Shown in pieces: positions 1-6,543 of a DNA stretch of 16,240 nucleotides. Position 1 is the first letter of the stretch; the number at the start of each line of letters is the position of its first letter. A model generated the notes under the pieces. It was not told where the DNA came from, searched no databases, and saw nothing but the letters and a program-made list of their open reading frames with translations. The stretch covers positions 1-16,240 of the forward strand of contig VGOF01000010.1 in assembly GCA_016875975.1 (NCBI GenBank), given 5' to 3'. This DNA comes from Chloroflexota bacterium (GTDB lineage Bacteria; Chloroflexota; Dehalococcoidia; GIF9; UBA5629). The translations under genes and the position numbers were made by a program.

Positions 1-2
1 CT

Positions 3-1085
3 GTCTCTGTGCCCATATACCAGACATCCACTTTTGCCTTTGAAGATGTGGGCAAGACCAGGGGTTACGATTACTCGCGTACAGCCAATCCCACGCGCAA
101 GGTGCTGGAAGATACCATCGCCCAGCTCGAGGGTGGAAAGGCAGGCTTCGCCTTCGCCACCGGTATGGCTGCTGAAACCACAGTCATCCACCTCTTGAAA
201 GCCGGCGACCACATTGTCTGCGGAGATGATGTCTACGGCGGCACCTACCGACTATTTCAGAACGTAATGCAAAACTTCGGTCTGGACTTCACTTTCGTAA
301 GGATGAACGGCAGAAAGGCTATCGAAAATGCTATAAAGCCCAACACCAGGATGGTCTGGCTGGAGACTCCCTCCAATCCACTGCTGAATATCGTCGATGT
401 CGAGATGGTAGCTGACGTAGCTAAGAGCCGCGGCATACTCACCGCCATAGACAATACCTTCGCCACTCCCTACTTCCTGCGGCCCATCGAATACGGCATC
501 GACCTGATAGTCCATTCCACCACCAAGTACCTGAATGGCCACTGCGATGTGGTCGGCGGTGCCGTGGTCACCACCACCGACGAACTGACAGAGCGCGTTC
601 AATTCTTGCTCAACGCAATGGGCACCTGCGCCTCGCCCTTCGATTGCTGGCTGGTGCTACGCGGCATCCAGACTCTGCCAATACGAATGGAAAGACACCA
701 GGAGAACGCCTTCGCCATAGCCCAATATCTCCAGCTCCATAAAGCAGTGAGCAAAGTATATTATCCAGGGCTGAAATCCCACCCCGGTTACGAAACCGCC
801 AGGAAACAGATGAAGGGATTCGGCGGCATGGTCTCATTCGAAATCAAAGGCGGTGTCAAGGCAGTGAACACTTTCTTGAAGAGGATAAAGATGTTTGAGC
901 TGGCAGAATCGCTGGGCGGAGCCTCCTCATTAGCAGAACATCCAGCCACCATGAGCCATGCCTCCATGCCCCCGGAATACAGAGCTAAGATAGGCATCAC
1001 TGATAATCTGGTAAGGCTCTCCGTAGGCCTGGAACACGCCGACGACCTCATCGAAGATTTATCCCAGGCCTTGGGCGCTGGCTAA
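3..1085 (+). CDS. Cys/Met metabolism PLP enzyme (cystathionine gamma-synthase/lyase family), 5' partial
   Basis: This is a PLP-dependent enzyme of the trans-sulfuration family (cystathionine gamma-synthase, cystathionine gamma-lyase, O-acetylhomoserine sulfhydrylase, methionine gamma-lyase). The frame is open to the window edge, and the first visible residues (VSVPIYQTSTFAF) match the conserved PIYQTSTF block that normally lies about 20-30 residues in. The true start is therefore upstream, and the GTG at 9 is not a believable start. Visible family marks are YDYSRTANPT, ATGMAAETTV, DDVYGGTYR, the PLP-binding lysine in STTKYLNGH (codon 525-527), ESLGGASSLAEHPATMSHAS and the C-terminal VRLSVGLEHADDLIEDL. 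The C-terminus is complete. The enzyme would act in the cytoplasm on homoserine esters, cystathionine or sulfide, but sequence alone does not separate these specificities. It lies 11 bases before thrC, which fits a shared homoserine branch-point role. Confidence 0.9.
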   Translation, partial: VSVPIYQTSTFAFEDVGKTRGYDYSRTANPTRKVLEDTIAQLEGGKAGFAFATGMAAETTVIHLLKAGDHIVCGDDVYGGTYRLFQNVMQNFGLDFTFVRMNGRKAIENAIKPNTRMVWLETPSNPLLNIVDVEMVADVAKSRGILTAIDNTFATPYFLRPIEYGIDLIVHSTTKYLNGHCDVVGGAVVTTTDELTERVQFLLNAMGTCASPFDCWLVLRGIQTLPIRMERHQENAFAIAQYLQLHKAVSKVYYPGLKSHPGYETARKQMKGFGGMVSFEIKGGVKAVNTFLKRIKMFELAESLGGASSLAEHPATMSHASMPPEYRAKIGITDNLVRLSVGLEHADDLIEDLSQALGAG

Positions 1086-1096
1086 AGGAGCAGAAG

Positions 1097-2323
1097 ATGT
1101 CATTTGCCACCGGCTTACGCTGTCGAAAGTGCGGGCAGGAATATCCCCTGCAACCCTTGAAGGTCTGCGATTTCTGCCTCAGCCCCGTGGAGGTTAACTA
1201 CGACTACAAGGCCATGATACAAGCAGTCAGCCGCCAGAGCATCGCCTCCGGCCCCGCCACCATCTGGCGCTATCGCGACCTGCTCCCCGTAGAGACCAAG
1301 GACGAAATAGATTTGGGTACAGGCATGACCCCGCTGGTCAAGGCCGACAACCTGGGATGGAAATTAGGGCTGGAGAGACTCTATATCAAGAACGATTGCC
1401 TCACCCCTACCTACTCTTTCAAGGACAGGGCGGTAGCCGTGGCCGTGAACAAGGCAAAAGAGTTCGGCTTTAACACCGTTGCCTGTGCTTCCACTGGCAA
1501 CCTTGCTGCCAGCGTGGCTGCTCATGCCGCCAAGGCAGGCATGAGGGCATACGTCTTCGTCCCCTCCAATGTAGAACCAGGCAAGCTGGTGGGAGTATCC
1601 ATCTACAAGCCAAACCTGGTAACCGTTGAAGGCAGCTACGACGACGTCAACCGCCTCTGCGCCGAGGTAGCTCAGAAGTACAATTGGGGCTTCATCAATA
1701 TCAACCTTCGGCCTTATTACGCCGAGGGCAGCAAAACGCTGGGCTACGAAGTAGCTGAGCAACTGGGATGGCAATCTCCCGACTGCGTGGTAGCGCCCGC
1801 AGCCTCCGGCCTGCTGTTCACCCGTATCTGGAAAGGACTGCAGGAGCTATCCATGCTTAAGCTAATTGAGCCGGTCAACACACATATGTATCTCACGCAG
1901 GCCACCGGCAGCTCCCCTATCGTGAAAGCCTATGAAGCCGGCAGCCTCCATATCCATCCGGTGACGCCAAATACCATTGTCACCTCCATAGCCATAGGAA
2001 ACCCCGCCGATGGCTATTACGCACTGATGGTAGCACGACAATCAGGGGGCGGAGCACAAGACGTCAACGACGAAGAAGCCATCGAAGGTATGAAGCTGCT
2101 GGCTGAAACTGAAGGCATCTTTGCCGAAGCTGCCGGCGGCGTGGTCATTGCAGGCCTGAGAAAGCTGGTACAGTCCGGGAAAATCCACAAGGACCAGCTC
2201 ACCGTCGCCTTCATCACCGGTGCCGGACCCAGGACGCAGGAAATCGTCTCGGACGTGGTACAGCCCGTCAAAGTCGAACCTAACCTGAAATCGTTCAGCG
2301 AAGTGGCCGGCGTAGGCGTTTGA
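1097..2323 (+). CDS. thrC: Threonine synthase (thrC type, with N-terminal zinc ribbon)
   Basis: 408 residues, a usual length for bacterial and archaeal threonine synthase, which converts O-phosphohomoserine to threonine with PLP. The N-terminus has a CxxC...CxxC zinc ribbon (Cys9, Cys12, Cys24, Cys27), as in many members. The fold-type II PLP lysine is Lys109 in YSFKDRAVAVAV. The phosphate-binding loop is ASTGNLAASVAAHAAKAG, and the C-terminal AFITGAGPRT is also typical. The ATG at 1097 follows AAAGGAGCAGAAG, a good ribosome binding site. It starts 11 bases after the trans-sulfuration gene. Phosphohomoserine can be the substrate of both threonine synthase and cystathionine gamma-synthase, so the pair may sit at the Thr/Met branch. 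The threonine synthase family includes proteins with altered specificity (related lyases and cysteate synthase); the family is sure, the exact substrate slightly less so. Confidence 0.9.
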   Translation: MSFATGLRCRKCGQEYPLQPLKVCDFCLSPVEVNYDYKAMIQAVSRQSIASGPATIWRYRDLLPVETKDEIDLGTGMTPLVKADNLGWKLGLERLYIKNDCLTPTYSFKDRAVAVAVNKAKEFGFNTVACASTGNLAASVAAHAAKAGMRAYVFVPSNVEPGKLVGVSIYKPNLVTVEGSYDDVNRLCAEVAQKYNWGFININLRPYYAEGSKTLGYEVAEQLGWQSPDCVVAPAASGLLFTRIWKGLQELSMLKLIEPVNTHMYLTQATGSSPIVKAYEAGSLHIHPVTPNTIVTSIAIGNPADGYYALMVARQSGGGAQDVNDEEAIEGMKLLAETEGIFAEAAGGVVIAGLRKLVQSGKIHKDQLTVAFITGAGPRTQEIVSDVVQPVKVEPNLKSFSEVAGVGV

Positions 2324-2374
2324 AATGATTGCCGATTTGCATTAACCTAACTATGACAAAACCAGGAGGACCCC

Positions 2375-2617
2375 ATGGCTAAGAAACAAGTGATGTTCAC
2401 TTTCCCCCACAACCTGATAAAGGAACCAATCATATATCTCCTTTCCCACAAGTTCGAGGTGGTCACCAACATTCGCCGTGCCGATGTCACGGAGAACAGG
2501 GGCTGGGTAGTCCTGGAACTGGAAGGTAAAGACAAGGAAATCGATGCCGGCATCGCCTGGGTCATAGAAAAAGGAGTCAGAGTAGACCCCATCGAGGGTG
2601 ACATCATCGAGGGCTAA
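2375..2617 (+). CDS. Free-standing NIL-domain protein
   Basis: An 80-residue soluble protein that is essentially a single NIL domain. Visible marks are the opening strand KQVMFTFPHNLIKEPIIYLL, then TNIRRADVTENRGWVVLELEG and the closing GVRVDPIEGDI. NIL domains are known at the C-terminus of the methionine ABC transporter ATPase MetN, where they bind methionine, and joined to ferredoxin domains in proteins linked to homocysteine formation in methanogens and other anaerobes. Here no ferredoxin or ATPase part is attached. The ATG follows CCAGGAGGACCCC, a strong ribosome binding site, and the stop is 3 bases before the cysteine desulfurase start, so the two are probably translationally coupled. 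Inference: it could sense methionine or assist sulfur transfer for the neighbouring enzymes. Its exact role is unknown. Confidence 0.85.
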   Translation: MAKKQVMFTFPHNLIKEPIIYLLSHKFEVVTNIRRADVTENRGWVVLELEGKDKEIDAGIAWVIEKGVRVDPIEGDIIEG

Positions 2618-2620
2618 GAT

Positions 2621-3787
2621 ATGAAGAGAATATACCTCGACTATGCGGCTACCACGCCAGTTCATCCTGAAGTAGTAAAAGCTATGCTCCCCTACTTCAG
2701 CGACACCTTCGGCAATCCCTCAAGCATCTACCACCTGGGACAGGAGGCGCGGGACGCCATCGAGAAGTCACGGAACTCAGTTGCCACACTTATCGGCGCC
2801 CGCAGTGACGAAATCGTGTTCACCGGCAGCGGTACCGAGGCAGACAACTACGCTCTCAAAGGCATAGCTTTCGCCAACTGCGACAAAGGGAATCATATTA
2901 TCACCAGCACCATCGAGCACCATGCCGTGCTGGAAACCTGTACTTTCCTGGAAAAACAGGGCTTCTCAGTGACCTACCTGCAAGTGGACAAATATGGCCT
3001 GGTTGACCCCGACGATGTCAAAAAGGCCATCACAAGCAAAACCATCATCATCTCCATCATGCACGCCAACAATGAAATCGGTACCATAGAACCGATTGCC
3101 GAGATTGGCAAAATAGCCAGAGAAGCCGGCGTCTATTTACATACCGACGCCGTTCAGACCACAGGGCATATCCCCACCAATGTTGACGAGCTGAAAGTTG
3201 ACCTGCTTTCCATATCTGCCCACAAGCTCTACGGCCCCAAGGGAACTGGATGTCTGTATATCAGGAAAGGCACCAAAATAAACTCGTTCATGCACGGCGG
3301 ACACCAGGAAAATGGCAGGCGGGCCAGCACCGAAAATGTGCCGGGCATCGTGGGCCTGGGCAAAGCAACGGAAATCGCCCACCAGCAACGGGACACAGAA
3401 GCCGTCAGGATAACCGCCTTGCGCAACCGTCTCCTGGATGGCATCTTGAACAAAATCGAGGACACGCGCCTCAATGGCCACCCGGTGCTGAGGCTGCCTA
3501 ACAACATCAATATCCTGGTCAATTACGTGGAAGGCGAAGCCATGCTGCTGCTACTGGACCAGAAAGGCATCTGTGTTTCCACCGGCTCCGCCTGTAGCTC
3601 CTCAGACCTCGGCCCGTCTCATGTGCTCATGGCGCTGGGGCTTTCTCCCTATGAAGCTCACGGCTCACTCAGATTCACACTGGGCAAGTGGACCACAGAC
3701 GAAGACATAGACTACGTTCTGGAAGTCTTCCCTCCTATCGTCGCTCGCCTCAGGGCCATGTCACCGCTCGCCAGGGGCCGCAAATAA
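2621..3787 (+). CDS. nifS: Cysteine desulfurase, NifS/IscS family
   Basis: 388 residues, a normal length for the family. It removes sulfur from cysteine, giving alanine and an enzyme-bound persulfide used for Fe-S clusters and other sulfur carriers. The N-terminus MKRIYLDYAATTPVHPEV is characteristic. The PLP lysine is Lys202 in SAHKLYGPKGTGCLYIRKG, and the persulfide cysteine is Cys325 in STGSACSSSDLGPSHVLMAL. The flexible loop around this cysteine is long, as in group I (NifS/IscS) rather than SufS. Other conserved stretches are GSGTEADNYALKG, STIEHHAVLETC, MHANNEIGTIEPI and GTENVPGIVG-like text (ASTENVPGIVGLG). No IscU/NifU scaffold gene follows. Instead the gene sits between a NIL-domain gene and a HypE-like gene, so sulfur delivery to amino acid or cofactor synthesis is as plausible as Fe-S assembly. 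The symbol is by family similarity only. Confidence 0.93.
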   Translation: MKRIYLDYAATTPVHPEVVKAMLPYFSDTFGNPSSIYHLGQEARDAIEKSRNSVATLIGARSDEIVFTGSGTEADNYALKGIAFANCDKGNHIITSTIEHHAVLETCTFLEKQGFSVTYLQVDKYGLVDPDDVKKAITSKTIIISIMHANNEIGTIEPIAEIGKIAREAGVYLHTDAVQTTGHIPTNVDELKVDLLSISAHKLYGPKGTGCLYIRKGTKINSFMHGGHQENGRRASTENVPGIVGLGKATEIAHQQRDTEAVRITALRNRLLDGILNKIEDTRLNGHPVLRLPNNINILVNYVEGEAMLLLLDQKGICVSTGSACSSSDLGPSHVLMALGLSPYEAHGSLRFTLGKWTTDEDIDYVLEVFPPIVARLRAMSPLARGRK

Positions 3788-3808
3788 TCTACAGCCAGGA
3801 GCTAACCC

Positions 3809-4882
3809 ATGAACGAAATGCCAGCCATAGGTAAGATATCACCACAGGTTTTTGAACAACTTATTCTGCCCCGGCTGGGAGCCAGGAGCGACAAAATCCT
3901 GGTTGGACCTCAGAACGGCGTGGACGTTGGCATAGTAGAAATCGGCGATAAGGCGGTCTCCCTCACCTGCGACCCCGTCTTCATCGTGCCTGAATACGGC
4001 TGGGAGAGGTCGGCGTGGTTCGCCATCCACATCATCGCCTCAGATTCTGTCACCAGCGGGCTGAAACCTCAATACCTGGCCATAGACCTCAACCTGCCCA
4101 TGGAGATGACTGCGGAGCAACTGGAAACCGTGTGGGACACCATGCACCGTGAGTGCAACAAGCTGGACATCTCTGTCATCACAGGTCATACAGGCAGGTA
4201 TGAGAACTGCCACTACCCCATGGTCGGCGGCGCTACTATGGTCGGGATCGGCAACAAGAACGAATACGTCTCACCCGGATTTGCCAGGGCTGGAGACCAG
4301 ATAATCATCACCAAGGGGCCAGCCATCGAGGCCACGGGCATCTTTGCCACCATGTTCCCCCAGCTCATCGAGAGGGAATTTGGCCCGGACTTCAGCAACC
4401 GAGCACAGCGAGTTTTCTACCAGATGTCAGTGGTAGAGGATGCTATGACTGCAGTCAGTGTAGGCGTCAGGGAAAAAGGTGTCGTAGCCATGCATGACGC
4501 CACCGAATGCGGTATCTGGGGCGGACTGTACGAGATAGCCCAGGCTGCTAACCTGGGAGTAAGAGCGCACAAGGAAAGCATCGTCGTGGAGGACTGTGTG
4601 CCCGAGCTCTGCCATTACTTCGACATCGACCCCTATTCCTCCATCAGCGAGGGCACCCTCATTATAGCCTGCAGAGAACATAAGGCGGCAGACATCCTGA
4701 AAGCGCTTTCAAGTAAGGACATCAAAGCTTCGGTTGTCGGCGAATTCACCCGACCCAAGCTGGGCATGGTACTCATCAGCGAAGGCAAGGAGAGAAAGCT
4801 GGAGCACCCCATCGTTGACCCGTTCTGGAGGGCCTTTTACAACGCCCTCGAGAAGCAAACAGAGGAGGCGAAAACAAGTTAG
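3809..4882 (+). CDS. AIR-synthase-superfamily protein, HypE-like
   Basis: 357 residues with the PurM/HypE/SelD/ThiL fold expected from the stretches NGVDVGIVEIGDKAVSLTCD, AIHIIASDSVTSGLKP, GHTGRYENCHYPMVGGATMV, IIITKGPAIEATGIFA, ATECGIWGGLYEIAQAA and SISEGTLIIA. These are ATP-dependent enzymes that activate amide or carboxyl oxygens through phosphorylation. The closest familiar name is hydrogenase maturation protein HypE. No other hyp gene or hydrogenase is visible, and no HypE-type C-terminal cysteine (usually PRIC) is present: the protein ends in a polar KQTEEAKTS tail. It therefore may not make the cyano ligand. The start ATG follows CAGGAGCTAACCC. It is the last gene of the tight cluster that begins with the trans-sulfuration enzyme. 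Likely a cytoplasmic ATP-using enzyme of unknown substrate, possibly acting with the neighbouring cysteine desulfurase. Confidence is high for superfamily, low for function. Confidence 0.8.
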   Translation: MNEMPAIGKISPQVFEQLILPRLGARSDKILVGPQNGVDVGIVEIGDKAVSLTCDPVFIVPEYGWERSAWFAIHIIASDSVTSGLKPQYLAIDLNLPMEMTAEQLETVWDTMHRECNKLDISVITGHTGRYENCHYPMVGGATMVGIGNKNEYVSPGFARAGDQIIITKGPAIEATGIFATMFPQLIEREFGPDFSNRAQRVFYQMSVVEDAMTAVSVGVREKGVVAMHDATECGIWGGLYEIAQAANLGVRAHKESIVVEDCVPELCHYFDIDPYSSISEGTLIIACREHKAADILKALSSKDIKASVVGEFTRPKLGMVLISEGKERKLEHPIVDPFWRAFYNALEKQTEEAKTS

Positions 4883-4967
4883 AAGTCAAAGGCCAAAAGG
4901 CAAACGCTAAAGGGCAAAGCCCCCCACAATTACACACTAAAAGCATTAAATAAAAAGGGGATAATCT

Positions 4968-5435
4968 GTGAACAAGACAGTTTGGTACTCAGGCATAGTA
5001 GTAATAGTCCTGGCAGTCATCTCACTGGTCATGGGATTAGCTTTCATCGGCCAGGGTTTATCCAAGCAAACCTACATCATCAATGCCATGAAAGAGGAAA
5101 AGGTACCCCTGGCAGCGCTGGGCGTCAAGGGGGTTGACCCCACCGAGATCATCGACACGGCAAAAGAAGCAGAGATAGCAGGCAATACCGTCCGCGAACA
5201 CCGCCACGGTATAGCTGCAAGCTACAAGGAGTTGCTGGGCACTGGTAAATTCGACCCCGCCAACCCCAAGCACCTCACCTACTCGCAGGCAATCAACCTG
5301 GAGAACTACCTGTTTTTGGGTGTGGCTGGCCTGGGATTAGTCACCGTAGTCCTGGCCAGCGGCGGCTTCATGATAATTACCGCCCTGGCACTTGGCGCCA
5401 TCGGCTTCGCCCTACTCAAAATAGCCAAGATATAA
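4968..5435 (+). CDS. Small membrane protein of unknown function
   Basis: 155 residues starting at GTG, chosen because AAAAGGGG lies 7 bases upstream and the reading frame then begins with a lysine-containing turn followed by a hydrophobic helix. Residues about 6-30 (WYSGIVVIVLAVISLVMGLA and following) form one membrane segment. Residues about 30-110 are polar, and residues about 112-153 are strongly hydrophobic (VAGLGLVTVVLASGG... and IITALALGAIGFALL), enough for one or two further membrane segments. The central polar part (KEEKVPLAALGVKG, DTAKEAEIAGNTVREHRHG) would be extracytoplasmic if the N-terminus is inside. I recognise no catalytic motif and cannot name the family. It is separated from the upstream cluster by 85 bases that hold only degenerate AAAGGCAAA-like text and a weak GGGC-AAA-GCCC hairpin, so co-transcription is uncertain. 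Confidence 0.75.
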   Translation: MNKTVWYSGIVVIVLAVISLVMGLAFIGQGLSKQTYIINAMKEEKVPLAALGVKGVDPTEIIDTAKEAEIAGNTVREHRHGIAASYKELLGTGKFDPANPKHLTYSQAINLENYLFLGVAGLGLVTVVLASGGFMIITALALGAIGFALLKIAKI

Positions 5436-5471
5436 CCAGCCCACTATCACTAGAGAAAGAAGGCCACATAC

Positions 5472-5532
5472 AGATATACTGCTTGCCGGCAGAGCTACGG
5501 TCTTTCCTTGCCTGCCAGCAAGCAGTATATCT
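5472..5532. repeat. Long imperfect inverted repeat (21-base arms)
   Basis: Arms 5472-5492 and 5512-5532 are reverse complements with one mismatch in 21 positions and enclose a 19-base loop. The core of the arms is TACTGCTTGCCGGCAG against CTGCCAGCAAGCAGTA. The hairpin lies 37 bases after the membrane protein stop. It has no run of T on either side, so it is not a classical intrinsic terminator, though it could still end transcription or stabilise the 3' end of the message. It could also be a small dispersed palindromic element. No second copy is seen in this window. Confidence 0.75.
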
Positions 5533-5539
5533 CCACCCC

Positions 5540-5632
5540 TCACTTCCCTGACTTCTGCAGCACCCGCAATATGCCAAGCAGCACCAGCAAGCCGGCGATT
5601 AACGCTGTGGTAACCCTGCTCCCACCCGTTTA
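5540..5632 (-). pseudogene. Possible remnant of a small membrane protein (minus strand)
   Basis: Between a stop at 5630-5632 and a stop at 5540-5542 the minus strand encodes about 30 residues without an ATG. They include the very hydrophobic stretch TTALIAGLLVLLGILRVLQK followed by SGK and stop. This looks like a membrane helix with a positively charged tail, as at the C-terminus of a small membrane protein. No start codon or ribosome binding site fits, and upstream frames are broken by stops. It may be the decayed end of a gene or chance. The hairpin at 5472-5532 would lie just downstream of it. Confidence 0.2.
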
Positions 5633-5688
5633 CCAATCCTTACAGACATTGCAGTCAAAGGGATTGAGGAAGTGCAAGGGAGTATGCG

Positions 5689-5717
5689 TTGACAGCCTGG
5701 GTGTTTCGGACTAACAT
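5689..5717 (+). promoter_or_regulatory. Predicted sigma70-type promoter for the selenoprotein gene
   Basis: A perfect -35 box TTGACA (5689-5694) is followed after 17 bases by TAACAT (5712-5717), which matches four of six positions of the -10 consensus. Transcription would begin near 5724 and give a leader of about 43 bases before the ATG at 5767. The leader ends with GTGGAGGTGGCTGCT, a good ribosome binding site. This is a consensus match only. Confidence 0.5.
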
Positions 5718-5766
5718 ACGCAGTAAAACTACCACGAAAACACACTAACAAGTGGAGGTGGCTGCT

Positions 5767-6468
5767 ATGACAGCAAAGGTGTCCATTAATGAAGCAAAAA
5801 AACGTGCCACAGAGCTGATGCATAAAGGCTACCACTGAGGGCCTGCTGTCCTGCAAGTTATGTGGGAAGCATTCGAAATGGGCGACGAAGACATGCTCTG
5901 GTCTTGCATCGCCTTCACCGGCGGCATTGCCGGACATCAGCAGGCACCCTGCGGTGCCGTATCTGCTGGCACAGTATGCGCTGGATTGCTCCACCGCTGC
6001 TCTCCAGAGGACAAGCAGGCCGCCAAGCAAGGACGGCTTGACGCACGGTCAGTTGCCGGCAGCATGGTCAAGGACTTCAAAGAGAAGTTCGGCAGCATAA
6101 TATGCCGTGACCTTATCCCCTATGATTTCTCCAAGCCAGAGGGCTACCGCCAGTTCCAGGAATCCGGCATCTGGAAGGAGAAATGCGACAAGTACGTCCA
6201 ATTCGTCATCGAGAAGCTATACGAAGCTGACTCAAAGCGAAGCCTTCCTCAAAATCCGCAGAAGGTGGTGATATACACCAAGCCCGGCTGTCCCTATTGC
6301 GCCGCCGCTAAGAAAGACATGGAAGAGCGTGGAGTCAAGTATGAGGAACGAAGCGCACAGGATGGTGCGGCAGTAATAGCGGAAATAAAGCGCCTGTCTG
6401 GAGGTAGCGGCATCGTCCCCGTCATCGTCACCGGCGAAGAGGTCAAGGTGGGCTTCGGCGGCGGCTGA
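5767..6468 (+). CDS. Selenocysteine-containing C_GCAxxG_C_C redox protein fused to glutaredoxin (in-frame TGA = Sec)
   Basis: Reading from the ATG at 5767 (preceded by GTGGAGGTGGCTGCT) gives 23 residues, an in-frame TGA at 5836-5838, then 209 more residues to the stop at 6466-6468. If TGA is selenocysteine the protein has 233 residues. Residues 1-150 match the C_GCAxxG_C_C putative redox family: the first conserved Cys is replaced by Sec24 in HKGYH-U-GPAVLQ, then C62-G-A in APCGAVSAG, Cys113 (IICRDLIPYDFSKPEG) and Cys140 (KCDKYVQFVIEKL). Residues 166-233 form a glutaredoxin domain with the CPYC site (Cys175, Cys178) and the cis-Pro loop IVPVIV (Pro218). A SECIS-like hairpin lies directly after the TGA. 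Likely a cytoplasmic thiol/selenol oxidoreductase in which the glutaredoxin part resolves or recycles the selenol site; the substrate is unknown. Starting at ATG 5860 would lose Sec24 and lacks a ribosome binding site. The sixth position of CGAxxG is Ala here. The alternative is a nonsense-mutated pseudogene, which the hairpin and intact frame argue against. Confidence 0.85.
5836..5871 (+). promoter_or_regulatory. Bacterial SECIS-like element (Sec TGA plus hairpin)
   Basis: The Sec codon TGA is at 5836-5838. Bases 5844-5855 (TGCTGTCCTGCA) pair with 5861-5871 (TGTGGGAAGCA) in 11 pairs, including two G-U pairs, with a single bulged G at 5848. The apical loop is AGTTA (5856-5860). The loop begins 17 bases after the TGA and has G as its second base. 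These features fit the known bacterial SECIS rules: a hairpin just downstream of UGA, about 16-37 bases to the apical loop, and a G in the first two loop positions. It would be bound by SelB. Pairing was worked out by hand; no folding energy was computed. Confidence 0.75.
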
Positions 6469-6481
6469 ACTGTGTGAAGCG

Positions 6482-6521
6482 GTGGCAGGTTGCCACTGAC
6501 CATCCAAATTGTCATTGCAAG
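6482..6521. repeat. Degenerate dispersed-repeat fragment upstream of the modular secreted protein
   Basis: Bases 6482-6496 form a perfect 6-bp hairpin (GTGGCA-GGT-TGCCAC) 13 bases after the selenoprotein stop. Bases 6507-6521 (AATTGTCATTGCAAG) share TGTCATTGCAAG with 11087-11098 and resemble the terminus at 11116-11130. The 75-base gap between the two genes thus probably contains a decayed copy of the same palindromic repeat family. The hairpin lacks a T-run, so it is at best a weak terminator. Confidence 0.4.
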
Positions 6522-6543
6522 ACGAGATAGAAGGAGCCCCACG

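Noticed and set aside
9..11. GTG at 9 as true start of the first gene
   Set aside because: The frame is open to the window edge, and the family normally has about 20-30 residues before the PIYQTSTF block.
3809..4882. SelD (selenophosphate synthetase), tempting beside a NifS gene and a selenoprotein
   Set aside because: The glycine-rich N-terminal segment with the Cys/Sec-Gly-x-Lys site of SelD is absent, and the body matches HypE-like proteins better.
5508..5714. Plus-strand 68-codon ORF in the gap before the selenoprotein
   Set aside because: It begins inside the hairpin loop, has Ser/Pro-rich text without domain features and overlaps the predicted promoter.
5836..5838. TGA as a nonsense mutation or sequencing error in a pseudogene
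   Set aside because: It falls on the catalytic position, is followed by a SECIS-like hairpin at the right distance, and the rest of the gene is intact with its own promoter. It cannot be excluded fully from one sequence.
5599..6030. Minus-strand ORF of 143 codons over the selenoprotein 5' region
   Set aside because: It overlaps the SECIS region and a conserved gene, has no recognisable domain and no promoter or ribosome binding site of note.
5860..6468. A conventional gene starting at ATG 5860 without selenocysteine
   Set aside because: There is no ribosome binding site before 5860, and the start would delete the N-terminal helix and first redox residue of the family, while the upstream frame from 5767 encodes exactly that helix with a good ribosome binding site.
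6490..6543. Start of the large exported protein at the in-frame TTG 6490
   Set aside because: The 18 extra residues are polar and arginine-rich and would bury the signal peptide. The ATG at 6544 has a clear ribosome binding site and an ideal signal sequence directly after it.
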